From: Nephrocerus scutellatus
Taxonomy: Eukaryota; Arthropoda; Insecta; Diptera; Pipunculidae
Assembly (NCBI GenBank): GCA_947095585.1
Contig: OX352761.1
Span: 141,390,277-141,454,276, forward strand
DNA length: 64,000 nucleotides
Direction of reading: 5' to 3'
Shown here in pieces: positions 11,960-24,096 of this stretch. The notes under the pieces were generated by a model. The model saw only the letters and a program-made list of their open reading frames with translations. It was not told the DNA's origin and did no database searches. The position numbers were made by a program, and so were the translations under genes. Each line of letters starts with the position of its first letter. Position 1 is the first letter of the stretch.

Positions 11960-12240
11960 AAAAAATGGACACGACTTTCTTTTACGGACGGGTCCAGAAT
12001 CATCAGTAAATGTATATTAATTTTTTTTTTGTTTTTCTATTTTTTTTTGTTTTATTTTCTATTTTTTACTTAACAGATTTCTCCTAAGTGGTATACTTTT
12101 TGAGTTATTTGATAATACTCGAAAAACTGTCCAAGTTAACTGTCACTTGTTGTCACGGTTGTCGGAATTCCGTCAAAATCAAGTGGCCCCTCACAATTTA
12201 AGTAAAAAGCTTAAATACGAATTTGCATCACCAAGAGCAA
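11960..12240 (-). repeat. Interspersed repeat family B, copy 1
   Basis: Reverse complement of the sequence seen at 24.5 and 52.0 kb. Shared landmarks are CACGACTTTC..GGACGGG, poly(T) (poly(A) in sense), TTCTCCTAAGTG, GAGTTATTTG, CGAAAAACTGTC, GTGGCCCCTCACAATTTAAG. No coding capacity is visible. Confidence 0.8.
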
Positions 12241-13084
12241 AAACATTTTCGGAGCCAGCTTGTATCGAAAAACATCAGCCCACTGACGTACAAACAATCT
12301 TATCAGTTCTTTACCTTATTCTAAAAATAATTTCCACTTAATTCTGGAGCTATGCCGAGAAGTCCCACATATACAGGATGTATCAGTTTAGGTGGAAATT
12401 ACTCAAAAGGGGTTAATTAAGGTCGTTAAAGTCAAAACAATTATTTTTTTAATTCTATATTCAAGCGCTATTTTCTCGAAAAATGCTCTTCGATAAATTT
12501 TTTTGACTAATGCAGTATTAAGGCCTATTAAATTTCCTCTAAAAACCTTGATACAATATTTGTGCATTTGGTCTACAGGAGCAGGGCTAAAAAAATAAAA
12601 AGTAAGTAAAATATAAAATAAATTTTAACTTTTCTAGATTTTTAAGGAAGTACATTGAAATCGTCTGAGCTGCATGCGTTCAATCCTCATTCCTAGCTGT
12701 TCTACAGTTACTATTTCTGTAGAATATACCAGCTCTTTCCCAAACAAAAAAAACTACAAGACTTTGATCCAGTGACCTAATTGGCCATAATACCGAACCG
12801 TTTCTACCAATCCATCGGTTCGCTTAAAAATGCAATAACTTTGCGTCCACCGTGCCAAGGATCACCATCTAGCTGAAAAAACATTTTGATTCGAGTCAGT
12901 AATGGGACGTCTTCCATCAATTCTAGCAGGTGATTCGTCAAAAGTTGGAGATGCCCGTTTAAATTTAGCCATTAGTGAGATGGAGTGAGAGTGAGTGTTG
13001 TCAGAGAGTCTGAAAGAACCAGGTACGCTGGAGAGGTTAGGTTTATAGGAACTTCTACAACTTCGGCTTCTTTTCATCATCATC
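12241..13084. other. Unannotated spacer
   Basis: No gene supported. TATACAGGATGTATC at 12370 resembles the end of a short hairpin repeat seen at 36.5 kb. Confidence 0.35.
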
Positions 13085-13240
13085 ATCAGCTTTGTTGGCT
13101 TTGAGCAACCGTGCGCGTATTTCTGGTTCCATGCTGTTATCGGCTGCTACAGTTGACCCGAGATAGTTAAAGAAATTACCCTACTTCAAATTCGCTCGTG
13201 CTCCACTATTCTAATCGCGGGACCAATGTTGGATCTTCTA
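13085..13240 (-). pseudogene. LINE fragment (same family as 1.5-2.3 kb)
   Basis: Minus-strand pieces read as YLGSTVA-like followed by NSMEPEI-like sequence; the bases TCTGGTTCCATGCTGTTATC recur at 1947. This is only a short 3' fragment. Confidence 0.7.
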
Positions 13241-14457
13241 TTTGGCCAGTTTTCAGTTGTCTTTAAACTAGCCGTTGTTGGGGTAACTGTTGAAAATGAT
13301 GGCCATCAAAATCCCCAAATTAAGAAAAAAGTTTAAAATCTGAAGATTTTTTAGAGTTTCCGGATTCCGGTGCGTTAGCCGGATTTTCCTCAATAAATTG
13401 CAGTAGAGAATTTCTGAATGAACTCATGTAGACACCGCTAGGCAGGGCAAAGAACGATTAGAAGAAAACACAAATTAAATGACAAGCTTTCGAAGGGGGT
13501 TATTTTGATATTTTCGTGCAATAATTTTAGTTTCGATTGAAGTAAATATATAATTTTAAGTTTTAGTTTCATTATAATGAGTATAATAAATTATCAATTA
13601 ATTATTTGCATGGTTGTAATGTAAAGGGCGTAGCCTGCACTGATAAAATGTAATTATTTTACCATTGCCGATACTACACTTATCTAATAAGCGAGGCGTT
13701 TTTGGTGTGCTGGACTTGACTGCTATGCTATGGGTCTCGTCAACATACTGATTAAAAATTAAAAAGAAGGTGGAAACTTGCTCGAATATCACTCCAAGAA
13801 TTAAATCAAACGATCCCTATCAAACTACTTACAATTAATTTTGCAAAATTATGTTAAATTGTAATACGCCCATTGTCCGCGGTCGCAAATTCAACAACCT
13901 AACGAGTTTGCCGTCAGTATTCTTTGGTTTAGCGGGATGAAGAACAAGGATGTTAATGAACCACACACCAAGATCTACGACGGGTTTTCCTAGAATAATA
14001 ATGATTCATTCAGAAAAGCACGGCGCGTTGCTCGTAACTACATAGAAAACAAAATAAAGCTGGCGATTATGCATTTTATCTTATCGGAAAAATTATACAT
14101 GTAAAACAAATTTATTCTCTGTCACATCTGCAACAGATTGGAACGATGATTATTTGATGGTGATGACTATCAATTAAATGCTGCGCTAGCTGTGCAATTT
14201 CAATATAATCGTCAGTTTAAATTTGCACATAAATTACAAAATTGTGCAGATGTCATCGAGATTAATAAATTAAATTAATGTGCGGTGCTGCGACAGACAA
14301 ACAAAATTAGAATATTATTGCCGACTACTGGGTGAGCATGTGAATAGATTGATTATTCGTTATATGATAACTGATAATTGAATTTCGGAAGGAAAAACGA
14401 AATAAACTAGATTAAGATAAGACATTTAATAAACCGTACAAAACAAAAACTTTTGCA
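13241..14457. other. Unannotated spacer
   Basis: AT-rich with short chance frames only. No gene or known repeat recognised. Confidence 0.4.
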
Positions 14458-14459
14458 TA

Positions 14460-14990
14460 CAGGATTCGGCGATAGAAGTGTTACTAAATTCACGCTACTG
14501 TATCTGCCAAACGGCACATAATTTGATAAACGTTAGTCTGTTATGTTAAGCTCTATCATTTGAATGTTACACACTAAAAATTCGATAACAACCGCTGGAC
14601 ATTCCAACAGGACTCAGCACCATCACACAAAGATCGTTTGAGACAACAATTTTTAAAACGTTCCAAATTTCATTTCTTTGCAATAGTGGCCTCACCAGAC
14701 TTGAATCCAATGGATTATTCCATATAGTCCATTTTGGAGGCCAATGTGTCAACAAAAAGATATGAATGAGTGGACGCATTGAAGACAGCTCTTCGTAGAG
14801 ATTTGACCAAAATACCAAAAGGTCACGTTCTTGCAGCATACAATGCTTTCGTTAACAAACTCGACGCTATCATCCGCGCCAAAGGTGGCTATATCGAGCA
14901 GTACCGTGTTTTTCATTAAATTTAAATTGTTCTCTAAAAATATTTAATAAAAATATTCATAAATGAGCCTTTTGATTTAGTAACATTTCG
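14460..14990 (+). mobile_element. Decayed mariner transposon, family T1, copy 2 (internally deleted)
   Basis: Left end CAGGATTCGGCGATAGAAGT and right end (reverse complement) CAGGTCAGCGATCGAAATGT match the TIRs of the 4.8-kb copy. Only the transposase C-terminus survives, in broken plus-strand frames: a WPPKW-like block, LNPMDY-like, KDHVLAAYNAF-like and AKGGYIEQ before the stop. About 530 bp. Confidence 0.85.
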
Positions 14991-17512
14991 ATCGCTGACC
15001 TGTAGATTGGTTTTTTGGTGGTTTGAATACTTAACCATGAATTTCAATACAGAAACTGAAAAAACGGCAAACTTAATTAAAAACATGATTTAATATACAT
15101 AAAAAATCTATAGCGACCTCTATATTTACCTATGATAATAACAAAAATATAATGAAAAATTCCAAATTAATTTAGTCACATTTTGAAAAGCAAAAAATGT
15201 GGTTTTAAAATAATATATAACGGATTTACCCACCTAATTAAAATATTACTTTCATTTAACACAACGTCATTGGCTTGAAGTTGGGGTCAATGCTCGCCAA
15301 ACAATTTCAATATTCTTGTGACGTGAGAAATAGTATATGTGTTTTGAAGTATTTCATTAAGTATTTGTTCATTTTATACAAAACAAATATGGTAATAATG
15401 AAGCACAATTGGCTGACTTAATAATTACGCGACCTTCCTAGTAAACATTATTGGTATATAATTTATATTTATCCCCAAATGTTTCTTATCAGAACCTGTT
15501 TGGTAAAGCACTCATTCATGTTATTGAGGCACACATTATTGTGCCGAGCTCGCTGTTATAGGGGAAACATTATGTGAAACTTATAAAAGCCCATAATATT
15601 TATTTAATAATTTTTTGTTGTTTGTTGGTATTTCACTGTAAACCAGTCAAGACCAATTCAAATGTACTATATATACATTTTTTACATATAACAGCTATTT
15701 ATTATCATCATCGAATGCTGGAGAGAGGAAGATCTGAAAGAGAACAGGCAGAAGCACCAAAGTGTCATTGCTGTGTTGTGTTCTAAGAAGGAATCAATTA
15801 GTTTCTCTTGATAGTCGGACGAAAGAAGTTTACTCCGTGTGAAAATATCGAGAATAATAAACAACAAGTACAAAATACTGCTCATCTGCATAGGTATGAA
15901 TTTTGAACTTATATTGCTGTTCGGATTTATGGCCGGTGCAATGTTTTTGTTAATTTTCATCATCTACCTATACCTATTTGTTATAAATAAAGAACTTGTT
16001 AATGCTTGGAACTGACAGTTATAGTTGTTACTAAATTTGAAAGTTAAACGGTTTTTATGTGCGACATCCCTTTATTTTGCTCGTAAGCTATAGCGATTTT
16101 CCAATCTATCTTAGCCTCACTTAGCTTAAAGATAATTCCTGCAGGATGGGTGATGCAACATGCAACACAAACATATTCCAAATTTACATTACATGTTGCA
16201 GTTTATTATAGTTTATTATAGCTTGAATGTTGTAAATTTTAACGAATGTTCGTTATATTTGAATTTGATGTCACCCAGCCAGGCACGATAGTTGATGAAA
16301 CAAAGGCATAGTTGTTTTGAACTGAAGGTTATTGTTGTACTGAAGGCCATTTCTAGGGATATGTCTAATGATGCCGTTTTAATTATTTTAAAAGGTATTA
16401 GTGCCGTGTGTTACATAATATCAGTGCTTTGCAAAAAAACTATAATCTTTTTAATTTTAAATGTTTGCTTATATTATTTAACTACGCAAAATCATTAGGC
16501 TTAGCAACAATTCAGCTATTTAAAAAAAGGTGATAATATGCGAAGCTTAACATCTTCGACATTTGCCACCGATGGCATTAACTATTTACAAAACTAGAAT
16601 CAGTTGTTTATTTATGGAATTTGCGTGATCGGAATGGAAAAATTTTCAGATCTTTTATATTATCTGTAAACAATGTCGGTAAATATTGAATATTTTGTGT
16701 GTATTAATATATATGTAGAAAAATTTAACATGATGTTTGTTTATTTGTTAAGATCGGCCTATTCACTTTTAGCTATACATACATCCACTTTAAACGCATA
16801 CTCTAAAGTGACGTAAAGAATATATGGGTGAGGTCACATTTCGCGTAACTTGTATAGTAGATACAAAGATTTGCAATTTGAGCATTTGGAAAACACAATG
16901 TTCAGCCTTGACAAACTCAGCACAAAACTTTTTAAAAAGAAATAATCATTCGTGCTTTCCAAGTTAAGAAAAGCTTCAATAAAAAGGTTGAAAAGCAATA
17001 GGTTAATTTGGGAAATAAGTCAATTTGTAGGGCAAATTTTTAAATTTTCCTTTTTCCCCTTTCCTTTTTAAAACGGAAACATAGGTCTAAAAACCTAAAA
17101 TTAGTATTTTGTTAAAATGTTTAAGGGTTTCAAAAGTGTAGCTACAATTGCAGTTCGATTCAATCTGACAGCACAGCACGCGACAAACAGCAAGTGGTCT
17201 ATTAAAATAGTAAATTTAATAAATTGGAAACACCCGATTAAAGAGCCAGAACGTAAGTTCGAGTATAAACTACCGCATAATCTTAATGCAAAATTTAGTT
17301 GTATATCGTTACACCTCAGATATTTGAATATTCAGATTCGTTTAGGTTAACAATTATTTTTAGTTTGATGCAACGGAAATATTCGATACTGCCTGAACAT
17401 ATATAGGTAATTTCCATGTAACTGTTAAGAAATTCTTTAAAATCTCAGTGTGTAACGTAAAGCTAACTTTGTTTTTATTTTTTCGCCGTTAAGTTACAAG
17501 AAACATAACCAA
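14991..17512. other. Unannotated spacer before the second Yellow gene
   Basis: About 2.5 kb of AT-rich DNA. Frames such as 17117-17350 (77 residues, ATG present) show no domain, signal peptide or splice support. Presumably contains the promoter of the downstream Yellow gene. Confidence 0.4.
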
Positions 17513-19086
17513 ATGTTGCACAAAATATTAATCTGCGCTGTTATGGCAGCCACATATCACATTCAAGCTCAAACAAAAGACTTGGAGACGATCTACAATT
17601 GGAAATTGCTGGAGTATGATTTTCCATCGACAAAGGATCGTAGGGATGCTATTGTCAATGGAAATCTTGTGAGTGACGCAGGAACACCCATTGATGTTGG
17701 CGTAGATTATAGAGGTGAATTAATCGCACATCATCACATATTGTAACTTAGCATTTACTCTTTTTTTTAAAAAAACCTTTGGTTGTTTCATTGTTCGCCC
17801 AGCTGATGGAAGAAGACGTGTATTCACAACAATTCCGAGATTTACAAAGGGCATCCCGTTCTCTTTGGCAATCGTTTCGGACAAACAAGACGCGAACGGA
17901 CCACTTCTACAGGCATATCCGGCTTACTCATGGCACAGTTCCCATGGCTCAAATTGTGGTGGGATTACATCTGCTTTCCGAGTTGCTGTACGTAAAGGTC
18001 TACAACACTTTCCTTAAACATTACCCTACTAACGATCAACCATGTATATAATAAACCAATAGATCGATGAATGCAATCGAATGTGGGTTATCGATTCGGG
18101 CGTAGTTAGTGACGTTCAGCACTGTCCGCCACAGGTGTTGGTATTCGATTTAGCAAGCGACACACTGCTGCTCCAGTATCAATTTCCTAGTAATATTTAC
18201 ATACCAGCCGCGTCACTCTTTATTACACCTATTGTGGATATTTCCGATCCTCCCCCGATTGGTCAGTGCAGAAAGACAATGGTGTACATTGCCGATGTAA
18301 ATTTCCATGGTCTTGTCGTGTATGATCTACAGAAAAATGATTCGTGGAGAATAGAAAATAAACTCATGTATCCAGATCCAAATTTCGGGACCCACACAAT
18401 TGCTGGAGAAAGCTTTGATCTCATGGATGGCATTTTTGCAATGAGTGTAGATCCACGACGAAAGCGAGGTGAGCGCTATCTCTATTTCCATGCATTGGCC
18501 AGTGACACCGAGAATGCTGTTCCTCTTCGTGTGCTCAATGAAAAGTCGATGTGGGAACATGACTCAACCGCTAATCCGAGAGCCTTTAAGCAAATCGGTA
18601 AACGTGGTGTTGAATGTGCTGCCGAGGCAATGGATAGCCGCGGCTTTATGTATTGCGTAACATTGGATCCACCCGTACTCTTTAGTTGGCACATTGATAA
18701 ACCGTACCACAGGAAATCATTCAATGTCCTCGCAAACAATCCACAAACTCTGCAATTTGCCAGTGGTATGAAGGTAGTAAAATCTCATTCGAAACAGGAG
18801 GAACTGTGGATGTCCACCTGCAGATTCCAGGTAACTAATGAAAATTATTAATACGTTGACAAATAATGTAATTGCCGTTATTTTATTTATCCGGTTTTAT
18901 AAGAAAATCGCAGCGGGAACACAGAATCCTAATGAAATTAATTTCCGCATAATGGCCTGTAAAATAGATGATCTTCTGGATGGTTCCAGAACATGTGGAG
19001 GCTTGGTCAGCGCCCCACAAAATCAGACATTTCTAGAGAGACCTACACGACCTGGTGGACTTCATGCGAATTTAATTTTTAATTAA
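17513..19086 (+). CDS. Yellow/MRJP-family protein, second gene of the cluster (yellow-e2/e3 type)
   Basis: Four exons, 17513-17714, 17803-17987, 18063-18830 and 18904-19086, give 445 residues with consistent phases. The first ~20 residues are a signal peptide. Family motifs in order are YNWKLLEYDFPS, RRRVFTTIPRF, GIPFSLAIV, IDECNRMWVIDSG, CPPQVLVFDL, YIADVNFHGLVVYDL, MYPDPNFGTH, FHALASDTENAVP and a C-terminal NFRIMAC. After the last conserved cysteine pair there is a short extra tail (about 30 residues). The ATG context is ACCAAATG. An AG at 17492-17493 behind a T-rich stretch may be a 5' UTR acceptor. It is closest within the window to the third Yellow gene (same DECxRMWV block, same intron position before IDEC), so those two are likely local duplicates. 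Secreted; function unknown beyond family. I cannot separate yellow-e2 from yellow-e3 by eye. Confidence 0.9.
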
Positions 19087-19189
19087 AATATGATTCTTAT
19101 CTTGGTTAAAAAAATATATGATAAAACTAAGATATTGTTAGTAAACTTGTTTTTATATGTATGTATATCGTTTCTGCTTGATAAGAAAA

Positions 19190-19560
19190 AAAAACAACTC
19201 ATAAAAATTAAAATTTTTCATGTAAATTCAGGCTAATTTTTAAAAAATGTACATGGCATCCATCCCATGGCCTCAGAGCCCATTCGCTCAAAAAATGTCT
19301 AAAAAGTGTTGTCCATCGGAGATACCATGTGTATAAAATTAAATCAATTATCAAAATATAAAAGAAAATCGGGTTAATTTTATAATTTTTATAAGGGCAC
19401 CCCTAAATTTTAATAGAAAGTGTTGTCTCCGGAAATACACATGTGTGCAAAATTTCAATAAAATCGGGCTTTGGGAAGTGGGTAGAAAATGTATCGCAAG
19501 ATTCCATGACAAACCGACCGACCGACGAACTGAGAAATATAGAGAATTTAAAAATAAGAA
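19190..19560 (+). repeat. Interspersed repeat family A, copy 2
   Basis: Begins with the family start CATAAAAATTAAAATTTTTC and carries GTCCATCGGAGATACCATGTG, GGGCTTTGGGAAGTGGG and CGACCGACCGAC. Two internal copies of the 'tccgg(a)nat acacatgtgtg' block are seen. Confidence 0.75.
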
Positions 19561-19599
19561 GATATTACTGAAAATCTGAAATCAAACATATGTGGTTAG

Positions 19600-20005
19600 T
19601 GTCGAACCCATAATTTTCAGTATCGCCGACATTAATAGAGGTGGATAGGATGGTGCTGGTTGACCGGAAGTTTTTGAAGGATGAGTGGGGGGCCTTTTGA
19701 TATCCAGGGCCACTGAGATGAATAGGGGTGGCTGGTATTCGAGTGGTTGTGGGGGTGAACGACATAGTTGCGATTCGATACTTTTCAGGGTTGCATAGAT
19801 GATTAGCGCTGTTAATTCACGCCTAGGAGGTAGTGGCCGATATTAGAGTCGATTCCATAGTTTTCGGGGTCGCTTATGTAAATATTGTTGGTGGGGGTCG
19901 TTGGTGGGGGTATGGGTAGGGGTATCTGGTTGTGGGTGGTCGATGGTTTGGGGTGTATTAGTGTCGAATTAATATTTTCCGACCGGCAACGCCGGGCAAT
20001 CAGCA
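19600..20005 (+). repeat. G/T-rich tract ending in a Helentron-like hairpin
   Basis: The plus strand is strongly G/T-biased (GGTGGGGG-type runs; repeated 'cgattccatagttttcggggtcg' variants). It ends with GGCAACGCCGGGCAATCAGC, a short GC hairpin like those at the other Helentron-like ends in the window. Confidence 0.5.
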
Positions 20006-20029
20006 AGTTCTAAATAATAGAAACAAAAT

Positions 20030-20275
20030 ACAAAAATTAAAATTGTTCATGGAAATTTTCTAATCGGTGTGCAAAATTTGAAAAATCGGGTTAATTTATG
20101 TTGGAGCTCTTGGACTCTGGAGTTTTTATAGAATCTGTCGTCATTGGAGATATGAAAAGTTTTAAGATTAAAAATTAACCACAAGATTTGGTGATCCAGC
20201 TAGCCAGCTATCCAGCCACAAACACATCCAGACGCGAAGTTCATATGTGTAGAGAATTTAAAAAATCACCTAAAA
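20030..20275 (+). repeat. Interspersed repeat family A, copy 3
   Basis: ACAAAAATTAAAATTGTTC start, GTCGTCATTGGAGATATG, CCACAAGATTTGG, a CAGCCAGC-like run and GCGAAGTTCATATG end. Directly follows the Helentron-like end. Confidence 0.7.
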
Positions 20276-20416
20276 ATCATTTTTCTTATATCTCGTACTG
20301 CCCTCAAGGTGGCTTAAATGCCTTGTAGCTCCAACAGAACCAACAGAAGATTAAACAACAAGCCGCGTATTTCGTGCTTACAAAACAAAAGCAAAAACGG
20401 CAGAAAACCTCATAAC

Positions 20417-21224
20417 TCCAAGGGTAGGAATGAAATGTGTCATAGATTAACGTGAACACCACCATCAGAGGATTTAATTTCACGGTCCACTTCGGACTTG
20501 GATTAGTTATACGAAAATCAACGTCCATCATAGACTGATGTGCCAGTATTAACTCAATGGTAAGAGCAGGACCCATCTTAAATCCTTGCCGATCTTTGGT
20601 TCACGACAACCGGTTGAGATATGCAATTCCACAGAGAACACATCATTGCACCGGTAACATCAGGACGGTCACTGATGCACCAAAGATTTTTGGTAACATC
20701 AACCCCTATTACTGATGTTACCATGCTAGCGCTCTACCCGCATTTGGGTAGTAAACCACCAGCCACTACGTAGGTCGAGCCCAGAATGAAACTGGTCCTC
20801 AACCAAAGGTTGGCCCAGACTCAGCTAACCTCCAAGGAGATTAAACCTTATCTGTGGGTAGCCAACCCTCGTAGTACCAACGCGACCTTGGTGAGATCTG
20901 ACATCAATGGACTCAGCTCTTTCAGAATGAGTGCCTAGGCGATGGCAAAGCAGACCCCGGCAGCACGTTCGTCCGGAACCTCGTATCCAATCATTTGTCA
21001 CTAGGATGGAATCAAGTCCTAGGCCGCCCGGGATAGAAACTATCCCAGGCACTACCGCGTGCCGTTGCACGGTAGGGGCGCTTCATGCAAAGACAGTGCC
21101 CGTGCTTGAGACTCTAAGCACTAGCCCCCTGCCCCTTTAATCTACCGAGTTTATCCAAGTATCATACATAATAACCAGACAGTAAGATACAGCGGACCCC
21201 TCGGGGTCCAAGGGTAGGAATGAA
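20417..21224. mobile_element. Unidentified insertion between 18-bp direct repeats
   Basis: TCCAAGGGTAGGAATGAA occurs at 20417-20434 and again at 21207-21224. Between them lies about 770 bp, notably GC-richer than the flanks, with overlapping ORFs on both strands (20931-21140 plus, 20825-21070 minus) that I cannot assign. The direct repeats look like a target-site duplication, as LINEs make. No poly(A) tail is visible. Confidence 0.5.
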
Positions 21225-21887
21225 GAAAAACTCGCTACCATTTGTAAGAAACTTCCATTCCTCTTGTAAAATTTGACATTTTGGAGTTTCTTTTTTAGCC
21301 GACAATATGTAGTTTGTCATTTACCATTAACTACTCTTGCAACTAATTGAAAAAATTAATGTTTTGCTTAGAAGGCACAGAGCAAAAGAAGCTTAAGAAA
21401 AACAAAGCTCAATATACGAGGTTAGTTTCGAAGACACTGTTAATGTACCAATAACTAAAATTCATTACTTGAAATCAGTTTGTTTTTTTGATATGGAGTA
21501 AAGTGACTAAGTGACTTTGAAAAGCTTCACTAACCTAGAATAATAGCTGGTGGATGCATTAAATGCATTGAACAGATGAAAAATGGACCTCTTCAATTTA
21601 ATTTTATTGATCTTGTTATTATGATAATGTTACTCCGAACATCCCTCATACTCTGTTTGACAAAAAGTCAAATAATATTCTGTGCACAAAAGTATTGTGG
21701 CTGCGTGGAATTTGCATTTTGCATCTAAATAGCTCGCAATTCGAAGACAAGAATCCGAATTAAATTAGTCTTTGTTCGTATGCATAATTAAACTCGAAAG
21801 AACCTGATTCCATTCCAGTAAGTTGCTTACTACTTGTTTGCCATAATGAACATTGTTTGACGTTTTATGCCAAAAAAACATAAATTT
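21225..21887. other. Unannotated spacer
   Basis: AT-rich; nothing recognised. Confidence 0.4.
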
Positions 21888-22383
21888 GACATATTTCGAA
21901 ACGATCATAAATATTCACAAAGATTATTTTTTTTTTGAAAATTATTGAATTTTTTTCATAAGCAATTTTCAAATTGAAACTCATATAAAAATAACATAAA
22001 ACATAAAAACAATTTTTAATAACAAACAGAACTCAGATCACTTATTTATGAAAAAAAGTCTGTCTCATCGTTAATGTCAACGTATTATGGCTGTATGACT
22101 AATCACCTTAGTTGCCTTTAAATAACAATGAAATGTATTTGTGTTTTTTTTTCAAATTGCCGTAGATTTTTACATAAATCAATCCAATCGTTCAATGAAT
22201 ACTCGTATGTTCATTTGCAACTTCGTTAAATCTTTCAGGCCGATAAGCATCCATTTAAATATGTTAACAAAATCCTTGACAAACGAACCGGCACCTATGT
22301 GAACTTCCTTTCTTAGTTTTCTTAATCTTGCATTTTATTATAATCAATATTGTGCATAAATAAAGAAGCAATTTAAAACTTAC

Positions 22384-22480
22384 GTCAAAAAACCATTTCA
22401 GAGCTCGGGTAACGGACTTCCTTGAGTAGACCCGCTGCGACGGAGGAGTTTCTTCTATTTCGATTTGAGGTGAAACGATT
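22384..22480 (-). CDS. Candidate internal coding exon, copy 1 (gene unknown)
   Basis: Read on the minus strand, this 97-nt segment is bounded by a strong acceptor (a pyrimidine-rich tract ending ttcag, 22481-22500) and a consensus donor GAC|gtaagt (22378-22383). Only one frame is open throughout; it gives 32 residues beginning IVSPQIEIEE and ending RALKWFFD. The exon would start in phase 2 and end in phase 0. Its base composition is clearly more GC-rich than the surrounding DNA. I do not recognise the protein and see no partner exons with certainty; the parent gene would run leftward on the minus strand, between the second and third Yellow genes or beyond. Confidence 0.5.
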
Positions 22481-23005
22481 CTGAACAGAGAATAAAGAAG
22501 TTAATATAGGACATATTTCGAAACGATCATAAATATTCACAAAGATTATTTTTTTTTTGAAAATTATTGAATTTTTTTCATAAGCAATTTTCAAATTGAA
22601 ACTCATATAAAAATAACATAAAACATAAAAACAATTTTTAATAACAAACAGAACTCAGATCACTTATTTATGAAAAAAAGTCTGTCTCATCGTTAATGTC
22701 AACGTATTATGGCTGTATGACTAATCACCTTAGTTGCCTTTAAATAACAATGAAATGTATTTGTGTTTTTTTTTCAAATTGCCGTAGATTTTTACATAAA
22801 TCAATCCAATCGTTCAATGAATACTCGTATGTTCATTTGCAACTTCGTTAAATCTTTCAGGCCGATAAGCATCCATTTAAATATGTTAACAAAATCCTTG
22901 ACAAACGAACCGGCACCTATGTGAACTTCCTTTCTTAGTTTTCTTAATCTTGCATTTTATTATAATCAATATTGTGCATAAATAAAGAAGCAATTTAAAA
23001 CTTAC

Positions 23006-23102
23006 GTCAAAAAACCATTTCAGAGCTCGGGTAACGGACTTCCTTGAGTAGACCCGCTGCGACGGAGGAGTTTCTTCTATTTCGATTTGAGGTGAAACGA
23101 TT
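23006..23102 (-). CDS. Candidate internal coding exon, copy 2 (identical to copy 1)
   Basis: Second copy of the 97-nt exon, 622 bp away inside the tandem duplication, with the same acceptor and donor. The exon length is not a multiple of three, so including both copies would shift the frame. If the duplication is real, the copies must be mutually exclusive or one must be skipped. Confidence 0.45.
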
Positions 23103-23131
23103 CTGAACAGAGAATAAAGAAGTTAATATAG

Positions 23132-23904
23132 GATTTAAAAAAAACACAACAGGTTCGGGTAAAAGGATTGTGGCTCTGTCGAACTAGATGAAGACAACCG
23201 ACCAGTCCAAAGGCCAGTACAACGGATCCATTGAAATTATATGCATAATAAAAACAACAACAAGCACTAGTTGAACTCGAGATATATACAAAAAATTAAT
23301 TTCGCGGACTCGCGTGAAAGATGATTGCGGTAAAACAAATTATATATTTAAGTAAATACAGGGTCTATCAGAATTATCGTTAAAAAGGAAAAAGTCGTAG
23401 TTTTGACCTTACAATACAATTCACCCAACTTATACTCTGGAGCGCATCTACTTTTTTAATTCATTTATACTTAAAAATCTTAACATGAAAAATCTTATAT
23501 ATCTTAAAATGTATTCTTAGTAATAAATAAATATGTAAACAAACACACCTACCTACAGAGTTGATGTTTTTAAAATTAAATACCAAACATGGAACGATTG
23601 TTATTTTTTTCAATTTGAAAGCAATTATCGATTTACAAGAAGTCAAAATGTAGAAAAAAAATTTATTTAATTTTTATTTCAAACATGATGTTCTCTTAAA
23701 TTGCTCTACGTAATTTTTTTATATGAGTCTATATAGTATTTAAGTCTATTCAATTTCCTACCAGTCATTAATTCAATAATTGATCAAGGGGAGCGAAAGT
23801 AAAAGGAAAAGTTTATTATAAGAAATTTAGTTCCTCGTTACACACTCTATTTCTAAGTTTTCCGATGTGTCCGTCTCCCGATACCACTCAGCATATGTGT
23901 ACAA
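23132..23904. other. Unannotated spacer
   Basis: AT-rich; no gene, tRNA or known repeat seen. Confidence 0.4.
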
Positions 23905-24096
23905 AGTCGACAGTCGTAGAAAAGCAGTGGACACACCACCGAACGTCTGTAAAATGTCGTTAGCTACATTAAAACAGTAGACAGACAACCCCACGCGTGT
24001 AAAATATCGACATCTATAGAAAGCAGTAGACACACAACCGCACATGTGTCGACAGCCATAGAAACAGTGTGCACACGGCCGCACGTTTGTGAATTG
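23905..24096. repeat. Minisatellite, about 41-52-bp unit, four copies
   Basis: Four diverged units each carry a GTCGACAnnnnTAGAAA block, then CAGTNGACACAC, then ACCGCACGTGTGTAAAAT-like sequence. It keeps a frame open on the minus strand (Cys-rich repeats), which is a by-product of the period. Confidence 0.8.

Larger units (their letters stand above)
21888..23131. repeat. Perfect tandem duplication, 2 x 622 bp
   Basis: Copy 1 is 21888-22509 and copy 2 is 22510-23131. Every line I compared is identical, including a ten-T homopolymer. The junction shows a two-base microhomology (GA). Identity at this level in such AT-rich DNA means a very recent event, or an assembly artefact. Confidence 0.96.

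Noticed and set aside
20931..21140. 69-codon Arg/Pro-rich ORF in the GC-rich insertion
   Set aside because: An 81-codon frame overlaps it on the other strand and neither is recognisable; likely composition-driven.
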